Source of the DNA: JAERML01 sp035687895
GTDB lineage: Bacteria > Bacteroidota > Ignavibacteria > UBA10030 > UBA6906
Length of the DNA: 64,000 nt
Reading direction: 5' to 3'
NCBI GenBank assembly: GCA_035687895.1
Contig: DASRUE010000106.1
Span: 12,179 to 76,178, forward strand
The stretch's first letter is position 1. Every line of letters begins with the position of its first letter. Of the stretch, positions 19,199 through 28,297 are shown one piece after another. Both the position numbers and the translations under genes were made by a program. The notes beneath the pieces are model-generated. The model did no database searches, was not told the origin of the DNA, and saw nothing but the letters and a program-made list of their open reading frames with translations.

Positions 19199-21071
19199 TT
19201 TATCATCGAACCTCCATTTTGACATTGTTGTTGTCGGTGCCGGCCATGCTGGCATTGAAGCATCTCTTGCTTCTGCAAGAATGGGTTGTAGTACAGTCCT
19301 TGTTACCATGGAAATCGCGTCCATTGGTAGAATGTCATGCAATCCGGCAATCGGTGGCTCTGCAAAGGGACACCTAGTGAGAGAAATTGATGCCCTTGGT
19401 GGCGAGATGGGTAGAATTGCAGATGCGACCGGGATTCACTTTCGAATGCTGAACAAATCCAAGGGACCGGCTGTGTGGTCTCCTAGATGCCAGAGTGATC
19501 GAGAGTGGTACAGCAGAGAGGCTGCGTCCCGAGTTCTTCTCCAAAAGCACCTGTTAGTCGTGGAGGACACCCTGGAGGACATTGGGGTTTCGGCTCAGCG
19601 CGTCCAAACCGTTATACTTGAGAGCGGACGCACAATTGCCTGCAAGGCAATTGTTGTCTGTAGCGGTACGTTCTTGAATGGTCTTATGCACACAGGGATG
19701 AAGAAACAGGTAGGCGGCCGGTACGGGGAGCGAACTTCGTCGAGACTGGCAGCTCGTCTCAAGGATATTGGCTTCAAAGTGGGAAGGCTAAAAACGGGTA
19801 CACCCCCAAGGATCAGCAGGAAGAGCGTCGATTTTGCCTCTACAGAGCCCCAACACGCCGATTCGCCCCCGATGCCTTTCTCCTTTTCGACAAATGTTGT
19901 AAGCAACACTCAGATTTCGATGTACTTGACTCACACAAACAATAGAACACACGAGATTCTCAAAAGTGGATTCAATGAGTCCCCTATGTTTACAGGAAAA
20001 ATAACCGGTGTGGGTCCGCGGTACTGTCCATCAATTGAGGACAAGGTACATCGATTTGCGGACAAGGATCAACATCAGATCTTTCTCGAACCTGAAGGAT
20101 ATGAGTCAGAAGTCGTTTATGTGAACGGTTTTTCAACGAGCCTCCCTGCAAACATTCAACTTTCTGGCCTTCAGGCTATTCCCGGTCTTGAGCGCTGCGT
20201 GATGCTCAGAGCTGGCTACGCAGTAGAGTACGATTTTTTCCCGCCATTTCAGCTTGAGCACACCCTTGAAACCAAGTCAATCAAGGGTCTTTTCTTTGCA
20301 GGACAGATAAATGGAACCAGCGGGTATGAAGAGGCGGCAGGTCAAGGTCTGGTGGCGGGGATAAACGCAGCTTTGAAAACCCGAGGTGAAGATCCGCTCG
20401 TACTTGAGCGAAGCAATTCATATATCGGTGTTATGGTTGATGATCTGATAAACAAGGGGACGGATGAACCGTATAGGATTTTCACATCCCGCGCGGAGTA
20501 TCGACTCAAACTGAGGCAAGACAACGCTGACTCAAGACTAATGCGAACAGGGTACAAACTCGGTCTTGTTAACGAGCAAATGAAAGCGGGGCTGGAGCAG
20601 AAAGAGGAGCGGATTAGAGCGATCAAGAATACACTCTTCGTGTGGAGTATATTACCGAATGAAGCAAACCCCACGCTTCATCGGAAAGGACTAGATGGAA
20701 TTGCGGAGCCACTTAGAATTTCACAGCTACTTCGGCGTCCAGGGATTTCGATTTATGATATCATGAGTATTGAATGTGTGCAGAGCAATGAGCTATTTCG
20801 GGAAGCGAGCAAGGAATTGCTTGATAGAGTAGAAATCGAGATCAAGTATGAAGGGTATTTGAAGCGTCAAGATCAGCAAATTGAGAGCTTTGCCAAGAAT
20901 GAAGCGCTCCAGATACCAAACGGATTCAACTTCTCTGGAGTTAACTCCCTAAGCAACGAAGGTAAGGAGAGACTCGAGTCCGTACAGCCAAGGTCCATTG
21001 GGCAGGCATCAAGGATCAGCGGAGTCACATCTGCCGATCTTTCTGTACTAATCGTTAGCCTTAGAAAATAG
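19191..21071 (+). CDS. mnmG: tRNA uridine-5-carboxymethylaminomethyl modification enzyme MnmG (GidA)
   Basis: 626 residues. The FAD-binding Rossmann motif VVVGAGHAGIEA is at residues 13-24, followed by the family signature MSCNPAIGGSAKGHLVREIDALGG and later GTFLNGLMHTG. The insertion domains and the helical MnmE-binding C-domain are present (ending SGVTSADLSVLIVSLRK). MnmG uses FAD and NADH with MnmE and a folate one-carbon donor to modify U34 of tRNA. The gene is 9 bases after mnmE and is flanked on both sides by parS-like palindromes. Confidence 0.98.
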   Translation: MKPLSSNLHFDIVVVGAGHAGIEASLASARMGCSTVLVTMEIASIGRMSCNPAIGGSAKGHLVREIDALGGEMGRIADATGIHFRMLNKSKGPAVWSPRCQSDREWYSREAASRVLLQKHLLVVEDTLEDIGVSAQRVQTVILESGRTIACKAIVVCSGTFLNGLMHTGMKKQVGGRYGERTSSRLAARLKDIGFKVGRLKTGTPPRISRKSVDFASTEPQHADSPPMPFSFSTNVVSNTQISMYLTHTNNRTHEILKSGFNESPMFTGKITGVGPRYCPSIEDKVHRFADKDQHQIFLEPEGYESEVVYVNGFSTSLPANIQLSGLQAIPGLERCVMLRAGYAVEYDFFPPFQLEHTLETKSIKGLFFAGQINGTSGYEEAAGQGLVAGINAALKTRGEDPLVLERSNSYIGVMVDDLINKGTDEPYRIFTSRAEYRLKLRQDNADSRLMRTGYKLGLVNEQMKAGLEQKEERIRAIKNTLFVWSILPNEANPTLHRKGLDGIAEPLRISQLLRRPGISIYDIMSIECVQSNELFREASKELLDRVEIEIKYEGYLKRQDQQIESFAKNEALQIPNGFNFSGVNSLSNEGKERLESVQPRSIGQASRISGVTSADLSVLIVSLRK

Positions 21072-21073
21072 TC

Positions 21074-21089
21074 AGTTCCACGTGAAACC
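21074..21089. promoter_or_regulatory. parS site between mnmG and rsmG
   Basis: GTTCCACGTGAAAC (21075-21088) matches the ParB-site core GTTNCACGTGAAAC at all positions; only the outermost bases of the 16-mer (A and C here) differ from TGTTNCACGTGAAACA. It lies in the 27-base gap before rsmG. parA and parB are not in the window. Confidence 0.75.
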
Positions 21090-21098
21090 GAGAGTAAA

Positions 21099-21809
21099 TT
21101 GCCACTCTGCAGCAAAGACGTTTTTCACATTTGTGAACAACACAACCTAGTTATTGACGACGAGGCAAGAAAAAAATTAGAGCTCTATGAGATCTTACTC
21201 AGAGAGTACAATAAGAGTGTTAACCTAATTTCCAGAAAAGATGTTGATAACATCTGGACAAACCATATACTGCATTCGCTTTCCCCGTTGTTGTTACTCT
21301 CCTTTGCACCGGGGTTGCGACTTCTTGATATTGGGACGGGCGGTGGTTTGCCGGGCATCCCGATAGCAATAGCTAGGCCTGATTTGTCGATATCTCTTGT
21401 TGATTCCATTGGGAAGAAGACGGTAGTGCTTGACGAGATCGTCATCAGGCTCGGGATTCAAAATGTACGCGTGACCAACGGCCGTGTTGAGAGTTTGGCA
21501 GGCAAGAAAAAGTACAGGAGTAGATTCGAGGGCATTGTTGCCAGAGCCGTTGCACCGTTGCACGACTTGGTAAAATGGTCAAGGCCATTGCTGGTAAGAG
21601 ATCACATCCAGATCGCCGGAGGCACCGAGAAAAGAGGAATTAGCATCCCATTCATCGTAGCTCTAAAAGGAGGAGATCTGTCTAAGGAGATTGCCGAAGC
21701 CTTAGGGGCTATTGGCGACGGAAATGTTGAAGAGCTGGATATTGGGTTTTCCCGGATGGGAATTGTTGCCTTAGAGGGAAAGAAGATTGTAATCGTCGAA
21801 TATAGCTAG
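21099..21809 (+). CDS. rsmG: 16S rRNA (guanine-527-N7)-methyltransferase RsmG (GidB)
   Basis: 236 residues with the SAM-binding core LDIGTGGGLPGIPIAIARP, a preceding N-terminal segment with YNKSVNLISRKD and IWTNHILHSL, and a later RFEGIVARAVAPL stretch. This is the RsmG family pattern. It methylates G527 of 16S rRNA in the 530 loop. The start is TTG at 21099, 10 bases after a parS site. It follows mnmG as in the common mnmE-mnmG-rsmG order, but the parAB genes that usually come next are replaced by murQ. Confidence 0.93.
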   Translation: MPLCSKDVFHICEQHNLVIDDEARKKLELYEILLREYNKSVNLISRKDVDNIWTNHILHSLSPLLLLSFAPGLRLLDIGTGGGLPGIPIAIARPDLSISLVDSIGKKTVVLDEIVIRLGIQNVRVTNGRVESLAGKKKYRSRFEGIVARAVAPLHDLVKWSRPLLVRDHIQIAGGTEKRGISIPFIVALKGGDLSKEIAEALGAIGDGNVEELDIGFSRMGIVALEGKKIVIVEYS

Positions 21810-21829
21810 AACCGTTATTGCGAGCACAC

Positions 21830-22741
21830 ATGAAATTACTTGCTGAGGAACTCGCTGCACTGCCCACTGAACAGAGGAATCCGGCCACACGTGATTTTGA
21901 CAGCCTCCCGACTCTTGCAATCTTGAAGAGAACAAACTCCGAAGACAAACTTGTCCCAATTGCTGTTGAAAAAGAGCTTGCATACATCTCGAAGGCAGTT
22001 GAAATTATAGTAGACGCGTTTCGCAACGGAGGCAGGCTCATTTATGTGGGCGCCGGGACCAGTGGTCGGCTCGGTATTCTCGATGCAGCGGAGTGTCCAC
22101 CCACCTACGGTACAGATCCGGATATGATTGTTGGTTTGATTGCCGGAGGACAGCCCGCCCTCTTCCGCACTCAGGAAGGGGCAGAGGATGACGAAGAAAA
22201 AGCGAGGCAAGATCTGGGATCATTAAACCCCGGTCCAAATGATGTTGTGTGTGGCATCGCCGCGAGTAGGAGAACGCCGTATGTAGTTGCTGCAACCAAG
22301 AGGGCGAAGGAGCTGGGGTGCCAGACGGTGTATATTACCACAAATCCTCGATCCTCTTTTAATCTGGTGGTAGATGTTGCAATCTGCCCCGATGTCGGGC
22401 CTGAGGTCGTGATGGGATCCACCCGAATGAAGTCCGGTACTGCACAAAAACTAGTGCTGAACATGCTCACAACCACCGCAATGATAAAACTTGGGAAGGT
22501 CTATGAAAACATGATGGTCGACCTTCAACTCACAAATCAAAAGCTGATTGAGCGAGCAAAGCGCATCATCATGATGGCAACTGGTGTTGACTACAACAAG
22601 GCAGAACATGTGCTAGCTGATGCCGAGGGACATGTCAAGACCGCGATCGTGATGATTGCCGCTAATGTTCCACTGAACGAAGCGCGGCAGCGACTTGACC
22701 AAGCAAACGGCTTTGTTCGGAAAGCAATCGCGCAGAGCTGA
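21830..22741 (+). CDS. murQ: N-acetylmuramic acid 6-phosphate etherase
   Basis: 303 residues from ATG 21830 (a TTG at 21818 is possible). It shows a SIS-domain sugar-phosphate site with YVGAGTSGRLGILDAAECPPTYG, where the Glu of DAAECPP is the family's catalytic acid. It also has EVVMGSTRMKSGTAQKLVLN. MurQ cleaves the D-lactyl ether of MurNAc-6-phosphate to give GlcNAc-6-phosphate in cell-wall recycling. No transporter or MurNAc kinase is adjacent, so its substrate supply is not shown here. It ends before an intrinsic terminator. Confidence 0.95.
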   Translation: MKLLAEELAALPTEQRNPATRDFDSLPTLAILKRTNSEDKLVPIAVEKELAYISKAVEIIVDAFRNGGRLIYVGAGTSGRLGILDAAECPPTYGTDPDMIVGLIAGGQPALFRTQEGAEDDEEKARQDLGSLNPGPNDVVCGIAASRRTPYVVAATKRAKELGCQTVYITTNPRSSFNLVVDVAICPDVGPEVVMGSTRMKSGTAQKLVLNMLTTTAMIKLGKVYENMMVDLQLTNQKLIERAKRIIMMATGVDYNKAEHVLADAEGHVKTAIVMIAANVPLNEARQRLDQANGFVRKAIAQS

Positions 22742-22778
22742 ATGTAGTTGATTTCTCAATTACCCTTCCGCCATGATC

Positions 22779-22811
22779 GTCCCCCCGTGGTAGAGGGGTG
22801 GACTGTTTTTT
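22779..22811 (+). terminator. intrinsic terminator after murQ
   Basis: GTCCCCCC (22779-22786) pairs with GGGGTGGAC (22795-22803) with one bulged T, followed by TGTTTTTT. It separates murQ from mfd. Confidence 0.8.
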
Positions 22812-22829
22812 GTTGGACGAGGATGGCCC

Positions 22830-25800
22830 ATGATGCTGCGTGAGATCCTAAGAAAAAACGACAAGTTCCAGCGGCTGGGAGCAATTACTGCCAAGCTCTT
22901 GCATGGTGAACGAGTGTCTGTTACCGGACTCTCCGGGTCTTTGCAGGCTGCGGTATTTTGCGTGCTGCAAGAGGAGATGGGTAGGCTGCTATTGTTTGTT
23001 GCTTCAGATCGTCGGTCGGCCGAGACAGTAAGGGACGACGCACAACACATCCTCGACCCAGCGTCAATAGCGTTTCATGTTGAGAATAGTCAGAACTCCG
23101 ATCCTCCTTCCGCCGGAAGTGTCTCAGTTCTTCATGCTCTGGTCTCGGGCAAACTCTCCTTTGTTGTCACCCACCCACTGGCGTTACTCGAGATGCTCCC
23201 CCGGCCGGAGACCTTTCGGGGTGAAACAGTCTGGATCAAAACCGGGTCTGAGTATTCATTCGACCGTCTTCTTCAGTCCCTGAATCGGCTCGGATTCGAC
23301 AAGAAGGATTTTGTGGAAGGAGTGGGAGATTATTCGGTTAGAGGGGGCATACTGGATGTGTTCACTGCGAGCAGCGAAACACCTGTTCGCTTGGAGTTCA
23401 TTGGTGACACCGTCGAGTCGATTCGGGAGTTTGATCCGATCTCGCAACGCTCGATTCGACATCTTGAAGGGGCGGCAATTGTCCCGCACATTCTTTCCCA
23501 ACAGGAAGCAGACGTTGCACCCCACGACTCTCTTCTGACCTATCTTCCTTCAAACAGTGTTATCGTGTGGAGTGAACCTCAAATCGTCAGGCGGCAGCTT
23601 GATGAGCACATAGCACAGAATCCACAGACGAAGATCTCCAGAGCAATTCTAGAAGATCAACTTGCTGCTTTTCCACAAGTTTGGATTGAACCTTTTGGAG
23701 GGCCATCCGTGGATTGCATTGATTTCAAATCAATTCCCCAGCCCTCATTCAACGGAAGCGTTGCGGTTCTTAAGGCCAATATTCACAACTTGCAGACCGA
23801 GGGGATACAGGTTGTAATATCATGTGATGCGCAATCCGAACTCAAGAGGCTCAAGGAACTTCTGGGCGGAGAAGAGGCTGATTGGAAGGAGAGAAAACAA
23901 GCCGAAGGACCGGGGGCACCCATTGAATTGGACAAGATTACATTTATCGTTCATTCTCTTCACGAAGGTTTTATCTTGCCCGAATCGCAGTTCGCGATGT
24001 ATACAGAGCATCAGATCTTTAATAGACTCAAGCGAAGAGGAAAACAGGGCAAGTCGCGCTTCGCCGGATTCTCGAGGCAGGAACTGCAACAACTAACGAA
24101 GGGGGATTTTGTTGTTCACGTAGACTTCGGTGTCGGGAAGTTCGACGGTCTTAAGAAAATCCACGTCCGGAGTATTGAACAGGAGGTTGTTAAGTTGGTG
24201 TACGATCAAAACGACACACTCTATGTTAACCTGAACTACATCAACCGGATTCAGAAGTATTCCTCAAAGGAAGGACATATCCCCAAGCTTACGCGTCTGG
24301 GCTCGGCTGAATGGGATCGACTGAAGGCGCGGGCAAAGAAGAAGATTAAAGACATTGCACGCGATCTAATTCGGTTGTACGCTCGGCGAAAGAAATCTGT
24401 AGGGTTTGCGTTTACGCCGGACACCACATGGCAGAAGGAACTCGAAGCATCGTTCATGTACGAAGACACTTTTGACCAAGCAAAAACGACACTTGAAGTG
24501 AAGGCAGATATGGAAGCCTCCAACCCGATGGATCGCCTTGTTTGCGGCGACGTTGGGTTCGGCAAAACGGAGATCGCTGTGCGTGCGGCGTTCAAGTCAG
24601 TCATGAGTGGTAAGCAGGCAGCGATTCTTGTCCCCACGACTATTCTTGCCATCCAGCATCACAACACCTTTGTTGACCGAATTTCACGATACTCGACGAG
24701 GGTTGCCGTTCTCTCCAGATTAAAATCAAAGAAGGAACAGGCGGCAATCATCGAGCAGCTCAGTGCTGGGAGTATTGACATCGTGATCGGCACTCATCGT
24801 CTCCTTTCCAAGGATGTACGATTTAGGGACTTGGGTCTTCTAGTGATTGATGAAGAACACCGATTTGGTGTTGCGGCCAAGGAAAAACTGCGTCTGCTTA
24901 AGGCAGAGGTCGACACGCTCACACTAACAGCGACCCCTATTCCACGGACGCTGCAATTCTCACTGATGGGGTCAAGGGATCTCTCAATCATTGCCACGCC
25001 TCCGAGAAACCGCCTACCGGTTATCACGGAGATTAGAGAATACAGCGATGAAGTCATCATCAGGGCCGTCCGAAGGGAAATCCAACGCGGCGGGCAGGTC
25101 TATTTCGTTCATGATCGAATCCAGAGGATTGAGGAGGTAACAGAGCGTCTCCAATTATTGTTACCGGGGATCAGGATCCGATACGCCCACGGACAGATGC
25201 GCGCGCACAAGCTAGAACAAGTTATGCTGGAGTTCATCGAGAGAAAAGTGGACGTTCTTGTGTGCACCAAAATCATCGAATCTGGTCTGGACATGCCGAA
25301 CGTTAACACCATCATCATCAACAGGGCAGATCGGTTTGGAATGGCAGAACTCTACCAGTTACGTGGAAGGGTTGGCCGTTCAAACGTCCAGGCATATGCC
25401 CATCTCCTGGCGCCACCGATTTCCATCCTTCCGCGCAAAACCGTTCAACGGCTCCAGGCGGTTGAGGAGTTTGTGGAACTGGGGTCCGGGTTCAATCTGG
25501 CCATGCGCGATCTGGAAATTCGTGGTGCAGGTAACCTGCTTGGCGGAGAACAGAGTGGATTTATTGAGACAATGGGCTTTGAAACGTACACCCGCATTCT
25601 CGAAGAAGGGGTTCAGGAGCTCAAAGACCAAGAGTTCCGCGAGCTGTTTGCTGGACAGGTCAAGCCCGCGGCCTCCGCAGACACGAAAATCGATCTGGAG
25701 GTTGCGGCGCTGATACCCGACTATTTTGTTCAGAACGACACAGAAAGACTGGAAATTTATCGCCAACTCTATGCATTGCAGACCCCTAAGCAACTTGAGG

Positions 25801-26183
25801 AGGTAGCCCTAGAATTGAAGGACAGGTTCGGAACTCTTCCGAACGAGGCAGAGAACCTCATCAGAGCTATTCGGCTTAAGCTAAGGGCATCCCGGATCGG
25901 TTTGAAGAGGATCTACTTGAGTGGCGACGAAATGCTCATCGAGTTTCCACCGTCAGGTGACAGGGAGTTCTATGACAATCAGAAGTTCCAAGAAATAATG
26001 ATCCGGGTCTCCAGAATGAAAAGTAGAGGAGTTGACATGAAGCAAGGGGATGACACCCTACTTTTGAAAATTCATTTTCCCGTAGGCTCTAAAGAGAATG
26101 ACCCATTGGAGTTGGCAGATTTCTTCTTTGAGTCAATTTTTGAGGATGCTCGCGACCAATCACCAAACCTTGTCCCCGCCTGA
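22830..26183 (+). CDS. mfd: transcription-repair coupling factor Mfd
   Basis: 1117 residues, near the usual Mfd length. The N-terminal UvrB-like modules include YSVRGGILDVF and the RNA-polymerase-interacting domain has GDFVVHVDFGVGKFDGL. The RecG-like translocase core has Walker A GDVGFGKTE near residue 575 and a DEEH box (LLVIDEEHRFGV) near 674. The TRG motif region (QLRGRVGRSNVQAYA) and the C-terminal TRCF domain follow. Mfd removes RNA polymerase stalled at lesions and recruits UvrA. ATG start with GAGGATG about 7 bases upstream. The long gap to mraZ (198 bases) holds the mraZ promoter. Confidence 0.98.
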   Translation: MMLREILRKNDKFQRLGAITAKLLHGERVSVTGLSGSLQAAVFCVLQEEMGRLLLFVASDRRSAETVRDDAQHILDPASIAFHVENSQNSDPPSAGSVSVLHALVSGKLSFVVTHPLALLEMLPRPETFRGETVWIKTGSEYSFDRLLQSLNRLGFDKKDFVEGVGDYSVRGGILDVFTASSETPVRLEFIGDTVESIREFDPISQRSIRHLEGAAIVPHILSQQEADVAPHDSLLTYLPSNSVIVWSEPQIVRRQLDEHIAQNPQTKISRAILEDQLAAFPQVWIEPFGGPSVDCIDFKSIPQPSFNGSVAVLKANIHNLQTEGIQVVISCDAQSELKRLKELLGGEEADWKERKQAEGPGAPIELDKITFIVHSLHEGFILPESQFAMYTEHQIFNRLKRRGKQGKSRFAGFSRQELQQLTKGDFVVHVDFGVGKFDGLKKIHVRSIEQEVVKLVYDQNDTLYVNLNYINRIQKYSSKEGHIPKLTRLGSAEWDRLKARAKKKIKDIARDLIRLYARRKKSVGFAFTPDTTWQKELEASFMYEDTFDQAKTTLEVKADMEASNPMDRLVCGDVGFGKTEIAVRAAFKSVMSGKQAAILVPTTILAIQHHNTFVDRISRYSTRVAVLSRLKSKKEQAAIIEQLSAGSIDIVIGTHRLLSKDVRFRDLGLLVIDEEHRFGVAAKEKLRLLKAEVDTLTLTATPIPRTLQFSLMGSRDLSIIATPPRNRLPVITEIREYSDEVIIRAVRREIQRGGQVYFVHDRIQRIEEVTERLQLLLPGIRIRYAHGQMRAHKLEQVMLEFIERKVDVLVCTKIIESGLDMPNVNTIIINRADRFGMAELYQLRGRVGRSNVQAYAHLLAPPISILPRKTVQRLQAVEEFVELGSGFNLAMRDLEIRGAGNLLGGEQSGFIETMGFETYTRILEEGVQELKDQEFRELFAGQVKPAASADTKIDLEVAALIPDYFVQNDTERLEIYRQLYALQTPKQLEEVALELKDRFGTLPNEAENLIRAIRLKLRASRIGLKRIYLSGDEMLIEFPPSGDREFYDNQKFQEIMIRVSRMKSRGVDMKQGDDTLLLKIHFPVGSKENDPLELADFFFESIFEDARDQSPNLVPA

Positions 26184-26274
26184 CCTAGTGGGGATTCCGA
26201 GTCGCCTTTTTTCCTCCCGCAAAACCACACCTCATCAAATTCCGCAAATCTGAGCCATTTTCTGTATTTTGTCC

Positions 26275-26302
26275 TTGACTTTCAAACCCAAATGAGTATC
26301 TT
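26275..26302 (+). promoter_or_regulatory. promoter of the mraZ/dcw operon
   Basis: TTGACT (26275-26280), 16 bases, TATCTT (26297-26302). Transcription would begin near 26309, directly before the TGGGT repeats. Confidence 0.6.
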
Positions 26303-26314
26303 AGCTCTGCGTGG

Positions 26315-26344
26315 TGGGTAAAAGTGGGTAATGGGTGGGTAAAG
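26315..26344 (+). promoter_or_regulatory. mraZ: MraZ operator: repeated TGGGT boxes
   Basis: TGGGT starts at 26315, 26325 and 26336 (an extra TGGG at 26332), that is at roughly one helical turn each (10 and 11 bases), each followed by AA. MraZ proteins bind runs of TGGGN separated by about 5 bases in front of their own gene. The site lies just downstream of the predicted transcription start and 37 bases before the mraZ start, so binding should block transcription of the whole dcw cluster. Confidence 0.75.
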
Positions 26345-26381
26345 ATAAGCAAGTGCCTCGTTGAATTTCTAGGCTCATTCA

Positions 26382-26825
26382 TTGTCATCGTTCAAAGGCT
26401 CATACAATTATTCAGTCGACAGCAAAGGCCGTATCAACATTCCGGCGAAGCTGAGAAAGTACGTGTCCGCGGAGGCGAATGATACCTTTGTGATCACACG
26501 TGGTTTCGAGAAGTGCCTCTCCGTCTATCCGCTCGACGAATGGAATTCGCTGGAGCGATCCATCAGACAATTGTCGCCATCAAATCCTCAGCACCGGTAT
26601 TTTACGCGGACCTTGTTGCAATATGCTACGGAATCTCAACTTGATGGCCAATCACGGATCGCCGTACCCAAAGAGCTACTGCAGTTCGGCGGTATTCAGG
26701 ATCAGGTCTTGATTCTTGGAGTGCTGGAGCGAATCGAGTTGTGGAACCCGAGAGATCATGACGAGTACTTAAAGACTCAGGCTGAGAGCTATGAGAATGT
26801 TGCACAAAAGGTGTTCGAGAAATAG
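26382..26825 (+). CDS. mraZ: transcriptional regulator MraZ
   Basis: 147 residues with the two AbrB-like swapped hairpin repeats. Repeat one is SFKGSYNYSVDSKGRINIPAKLR and repeat two is ATESQLDGQSRIAVPKELLQF; both contain the D-x-x-G-R-(I/L)-x-(I/V)-P core. The start is TTG at 26382, directly before the typical F-x-G. MraZ is a DNA-binding regulator of the division and cell-wall cluster and usually autoregulates. It heads the dcw operon here, with its predicted operator just upstream. It is slightly shorter than E. coli MraZ (152). Confidence 0.96.
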   Translation: MSSFKGSYNYSVDSKGRINIPAKLRKYVSAEANDTFVITRGFEKCLSVYPLDEWNSLERSIRQLSPSNPQHRYFTRTLLQYATESQLDGQSRIAVPKELLQFGGIQDQVLILGVLERIELWNPRDHDEYLKTQAESYENVAQKVFEK

Positions 26826-26870
26826 CCGGGTCGGTTGCCGTACAGCTATCGTTCATGATTCTACTGTGCG

Positions 26871-27803
26871 GTGACAACATATCATACTCCCGTCCTTTGC
26901 GATGATGCTGTTCGCTTGCTCATCACAGATCCCCGCGGTACTTATGTTGATGGAACCATCGGTGGTGGAGGACATGCCGAAAAGATCTGTTCGCGGCTAG
27001 AGCTCGGGGGTCAACTCATCGGCTTTGATGCCGACGAGGATGCCATCAGGGTAGCAAGAAGACGGCTTGCCACCCTTGGGAACCGTGTTCACTTGATCCA
27101 TTCCAATTTCAGCACACTGAAGGAATACCTGCAGAAACAACGGGTACCAACAATCCGTGGGATGTTGCTCGACCTTGGAGTCTCCTCATACCAGCTCGAT
27201 GATGTAACGAAGGGATTTAGTTTTCGCGGCGATGAGCGGATTGACATGCGGATGGATCGGCGACAGCTGTTGAGCGGATGGGAGGTCGTGAATACGTACG
27301 CGGAATCAGTGCTGTCAGATATCCTGTGGAAACACGGAGAGGAGCGAAACGCCCGGAGGATAGCGAAGAAGATAGTTGCCTCACGGCCAGTTGACACCAC
27401 GGGGGCGCTTCGTCAGGTGATTGAGGCAACTGTGGGAAAACAGTTCCTGACGAAAACCCTTGCCAGGGTTTTCCAAGCGATCCGGATCGCTGTGAACGAC
27501 GAGCTGAGAAATCTGGAGAAAGTCTTGAATGATGTTATCGATATTCTCGATCCGGGCGGTCGAGTTGTTGTGATCTCGTACCATTCCTTGGAGGACAGGA
27601 TAGTGAAAGAATTCTTCAGGCAGAATGCACGAGAAAGAGTGCCGTCGGGCCATAAATACATCAAGGACACAGTAGTCAACCCGTCCCTTCGGATTCTCAC
27701 CAAGAAACCGCTTGTGGCCGGGGAAGAGGAAATCGTACAGAATCCTCGGGCGCGTAGTGCCAAGTTGCGGGCCGCGGAACGGATTCATAGTTATCCTGTG
27801 TGA
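26871..27803 (+). CDS. rsmH: 16S rRNA (cytosine-1402-N4)-methyltransferase RsmH
   Basis: 310 residues with MTTYHTPVLCDDAVRLL, a SAM site (YVDGTIGGGGHAEKI) and MLLDLGVSSYQLDD. The C-terminal part has VVISYHSLEDRIVKEFF and ARSAKLRAAERI. RsmH adds the N4 methyl to C1402 of 16S rRNA. Start is GTG at 26871. It follows mraZ by 45 bases and is followed directly by the FtsL-like gene, the conserved order mraZ-rsmH-ftsL. Confidence 0.97.
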   Translation: MTTYHTPVLCDDAVRLLITDPRGTYVDGTIGGGGHAEKICSRLELGGQLIGFDADEDAIRVARRRLATLGNRVHLIHSNFSTLKEYLQKQRVPTIRGMLLDLGVSSYQLDDVTKGFSFRGDERIDMRMDRRQLLSGWEVVNTYAESVLSDILWKHGEERNARRIAKKIVASRPVDTTGALRQVIEATVGKQFLTKTLARVFQAIRIAVNDELRNLEKVLNDVIDILDPGGRVVVISYHSLEDRIVKEFFRQNARERVPSGHKYIKDTVVNPSLRILTKKPLVAGEEEIVQNPRARSAKLRAAERIHSYPV

Positions 27804-27820
27804 CTTACTACAGGCTGACA

Positions 27821-28288
27821 ATGAGCAAGATGGCAGGGGATGTTGAGGATCTGATGCACCGTGTGCGGGCTGATTCTCTTGGGAACCAGGAGATTACGGG
27901 GAAAGAGAACCGATACATTTATAACGGAAGCCAGGCGTCGGGTTCTGCGGGATATGCCATACGGCCCAACAAGAAGGCGGCCCGCCGGAAAGTCTCAACC
28001 TTCAATATTATCCTGGTCCTTTTTGGGTGCGCGCTTGCCATTATTCTTTACATCAGCAACATCATTGCCGTTAACCAACTCGCGGTCGAAGTAAATCAAT
28101 TGCAGGGGAAGTATGACAAAATTGATAATGTAAACGCTGTTTTGAGTTCTGAAATCAGCCGAAAATCCGGATGGGACCGGATCGGCAAAATTGCAATAGA
28201 GCAGCTCGGTCTGAAATACCCGAGCGAGCAGGCCACCCGCTTCGATATTGATCAGGACGATCTTGAGAAGATCCAGTCCAGAGAGTGA
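27821..28288 (+). CDS. ftsL: FtsL-like division membrane protein
   Basis: 155 residues from ATG 27821; a GTG at 27800 overlaps the rsmH stop and would couple translation. A polar, basic N-terminus (about 60 residues) leads to one membrane helix (FNIILVLFGCALAIILYISN) and a short coiled-coil periplasmic part with heptad hydrophobics (VNQLAVEVNQLQGKYDKID). This is the FtsL layout and its place between rsmH and ftsI is the FtsL locus. Sequence identity is too low to prove it. FtsL joins FtsB and FtsQ in the divisome and activates FtsW/FtsI. The cytoplasmic tail is long for the family. Confidence 0.7.
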   Translation: MSKMAGDVEDLMHRVRADSLGNQEITGKENRYIYNGSQASGSAGYAIRPNKKAARRKVSTFNIILVLFGCALAIILYISNIIAVNQLAVEVNQLQGKYDKIDNVNAVLSSEISRKSGWDRIGKIAIEQLGLKYPSEQATRFDIDQDDLEKIQSRE

Positions 28289-28297
28289 TTATCGCGG

